The notes beneath the pieces are model-generated. The model did not search any database and had not been told where the DNA came from. It worked only from the letters and a program-made list of their open reading frames with translations. Positions 63,067-64,000 of a stretch of 64,000 nt of DNA are shown here, piece by piece; the stretch's first letter is position 1; every line of letters starts with the position of its first letter. The DNA is from a virus, in IMG/VR virus record IMGVR_UViG_3300032046_000016, positions 1-64,000 of that record; one strand, 5' to 3'. Both the position numbers and the translations under genes were made by a program.

Positions 63067-63393
63067 TCACGCTCCCTCGCTCGTGAAGAGTGGCTCCCGC
63101 GGATTGTCAGCTCGGGCCTCCCACTCGACCTTCAGCGGGCGTGGATCAAGACGATCACCGTCGCTGTTGAACACGCCTACCGCGGCGAAGATGGCGTGCA
63201 GGGATTCCAGGTACGCCTTCGCCGCTTCCTGGAGCTTTCTCCGCAGGTCGCCCTCAGGAGCGAGCATGGAGTAGAAAGGCAGCGCGTCGCCACCGACCGC
63301 GCGGTACACCTCCTCCACCAGGTTCGCACCTTCGTACAGTTGCTGCGCGACCCGGTCCGGACTGAAGTTTCGAGGCGGATAAGCGTAGGCCAT
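63067..63393 (-). CDS. Hypothetical helical protein
   Basis: A 108-residue protein with RVAQQLYEGANLVEEVYRAV and LRRKLQEAAKAYLESLHAI helices. ATG at 63393 has GAGGAGA six bases upstream. Unrecognised. Confidence 0.6.
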   Translation of the reverse strand: MAYAYPPRNFSPDRVAQQLYEGANLVEEVYRAVGGDALPFYSMLAPEGDLRRKLQEAAKAYLESLHAIFAAVGVFNSDGDRLDPRPLKVEWEARADNPREPLFTSEGA

Positions 63394-63394
63394 G

Positions 63395-63667
63395 TCACGT
63401 CTCCTCTCTCGGGGCTGCGGGAGCGGCGGGTTCGGGGCGGACCTCCCTGGGCTCGAACTCAGGCGGAGGCGGCTCGACGTGTTCAACGTCCTTCGTCCGA
63501 CCCATCGAGTAGGTGATACCCCGCCGCATCACCCACTGTTCATTGCCGGCCCTGCTCCGCTCCTGCCAGGTGGTGCCGGTCACAGCCAACAGGCGGTAAC
63601 CATGCTCCAGATACCAGTTGGCGTAGCGCAAGCGACCCTGCACCACCTCCACTATGTCATCGAACAT
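63395..63667 (-). CDS. Hypothetical small protein
   Basis: A 90-residue protein: a short folded part (LRYANWYLEHGYRLLAVTG) and a Pro/Glu-rich disordered tail. ATG at 63667 with AGGAG. Unrecognised. Confidence 0.58.
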   Translation of the reverse strand: MFDDIVEVVQGRLRYANWYLEHGYRLLAVTGTTWQERSRAGNEQWVMRRGITYSMGRTKDVEHVEPPPPEFEPREVRPEPAAPAAPREET

Positions 63668-63680
63668 GGACGCGCTCCTT

Positions 63681-64000
63681 TCAACTCAGTCCCGCTGGCC
63701 ACAGGATCTCGGCCGCCCTGACCATGCCTCGGCCCGGGTACTCGATGGCGCCCAGGGTTCGCAGGCGGCCCAGGTTGTTAAAGTAGCCACCGCTGGTGGG
63801 CGACACCCCCAACTGGACGGCCAGATCGTCTTTCTGCGCGGCCTCGGGGTACATCTCGATCAAGGCTCTGAGGATGGCACTCTGTGCACGGGGCAGGATT
63901 CGATACCAGGACTCGTGGAGCTCGGCGACGCCAGTGATCGGTTCCACGGGCCCGGCCGCCTCACGGCCGGCGTCGGTCAGGGAGACGTAGCTGGGCTGGG
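63681..64000 (-). CDS. Winged-helix-type protein, 5' truncated by the window edge
   Basis: The frame stays open to the right edge, so the N-terminus is missing. The visible 105 residues hold LPRAQSAILRALIEMYPEAAQKDDLAVQLG, then SPTSGGYFNNLGRLRTLGAIEYP, the pattern of a winged-helix unit seen at the ends of many phage and plasmid proteins. Before it, YVSLTDAGREAAG looks like the end of another such unit. The rest of the protein may be an enzyme outside the window. Confidence 0.65.
   Translation of the reverse strand, partial: QPSYVSLTDAGREAAGPVEPITGVAELHESWYRILPRAQSAILRALIEMYPEAAQKDDLAVQLGVSPTSGGYFNNLGRLRTLGAIEYPGRGMVRAAEILWPAGLS

Overview
The window is most of a GC-rich siphovirus-type prophage integrated next to a tRNA-Asp gene (78-154). 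Apart from that tRNA at the left edge, every credible protein gene lies on the minus strand, so the element is transcribed from right to left toward its tyrosine integrase (594-1550). Frames are tightly packed, with many ATGA or GTGA stop/start overlaps, strong Shine-Dalgarno sequences, and GTG or TTG starts. The right edge cuts through an open reading frame and no second tRNA 3' end is present, so the element continues past 64000. The host is unknown. The high GC and the Thr-Pro-rich secreted proteins with a dockerin-like domain (56-57.5 kb) are compatible with Chloroflexota, but this is inference.

Layout from left to right, which is the reverse of transcription. 0.2-3.3 kb: integration module (integrase, a protein resembling Gp3-type recombination directionality factors, a small helix-turn-helix protein, operator-like palindromes). 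3.3-5.3 kb: lysis (glycoside-hydrolase-like endolysin, holin). 5.3-19.7 kb: tail and head-tail joining (fibre, hub, tape measure, a tail-assembly chaperone pair with a -1 frameshift site, tail tube, connector proteins). 19.8-33.4 kb: head and packaging (capsid protein, scaffold, a very large multidomain protein ending in an XkdF-type protease, MuF-like protein, portal, terminase). 33.4-41.3 kb: ParB-like and ribbon-helix-helix proteins flanking a GDP-deoxysugar cassette (glycosyltransferase, GDP-mannose dehydratase, DegT aminotransferase, methyltransferase). 41.3-54.7 kb: many small early-type proteins, many with zinc ribbons, plus a Ku/DNA ligase operon, two further ParB-like genes and a DUF932 protein. 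54.7-57.5 kb: a cargo group of secreted proteins (V8-like serine protease, dockerin-like protein). 57.6-61 kb: SbcC/SbcD. 61-64 kb: further early-type genes.

Four things stand out. First, the element encodes Ku, an ATP-dependent ligase and SbcCD, a possible phage-borne end-joining set. Second, a roughly 1,100-residue protein in the head operon joins nucleotidyltransferase-like, methyltransferase, DNA-ligase and LigD-phosphoesterase-like regions to an XkdF-type prohead protease. It shares a roughly 20-residue segment with the N-terminus of the capsid protein, which suggests a common processing site. Third, the intergenic gap at 27.7-27.9 kb has a plus-strand promoter, a 12-bp hairpin and a 13-mer that is the exact antisense of the Shine-Dalgarno leader of three minus-strand genes, so it is a candidate regulatory RNA. 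Fourth, a 16-bp palindrome occurs three times exactly and once with one mismatch. It is a candidate operator, or a parS-like site for the ParB-family proteins. All family assignments come from reading motifs by eye; no database search was run.
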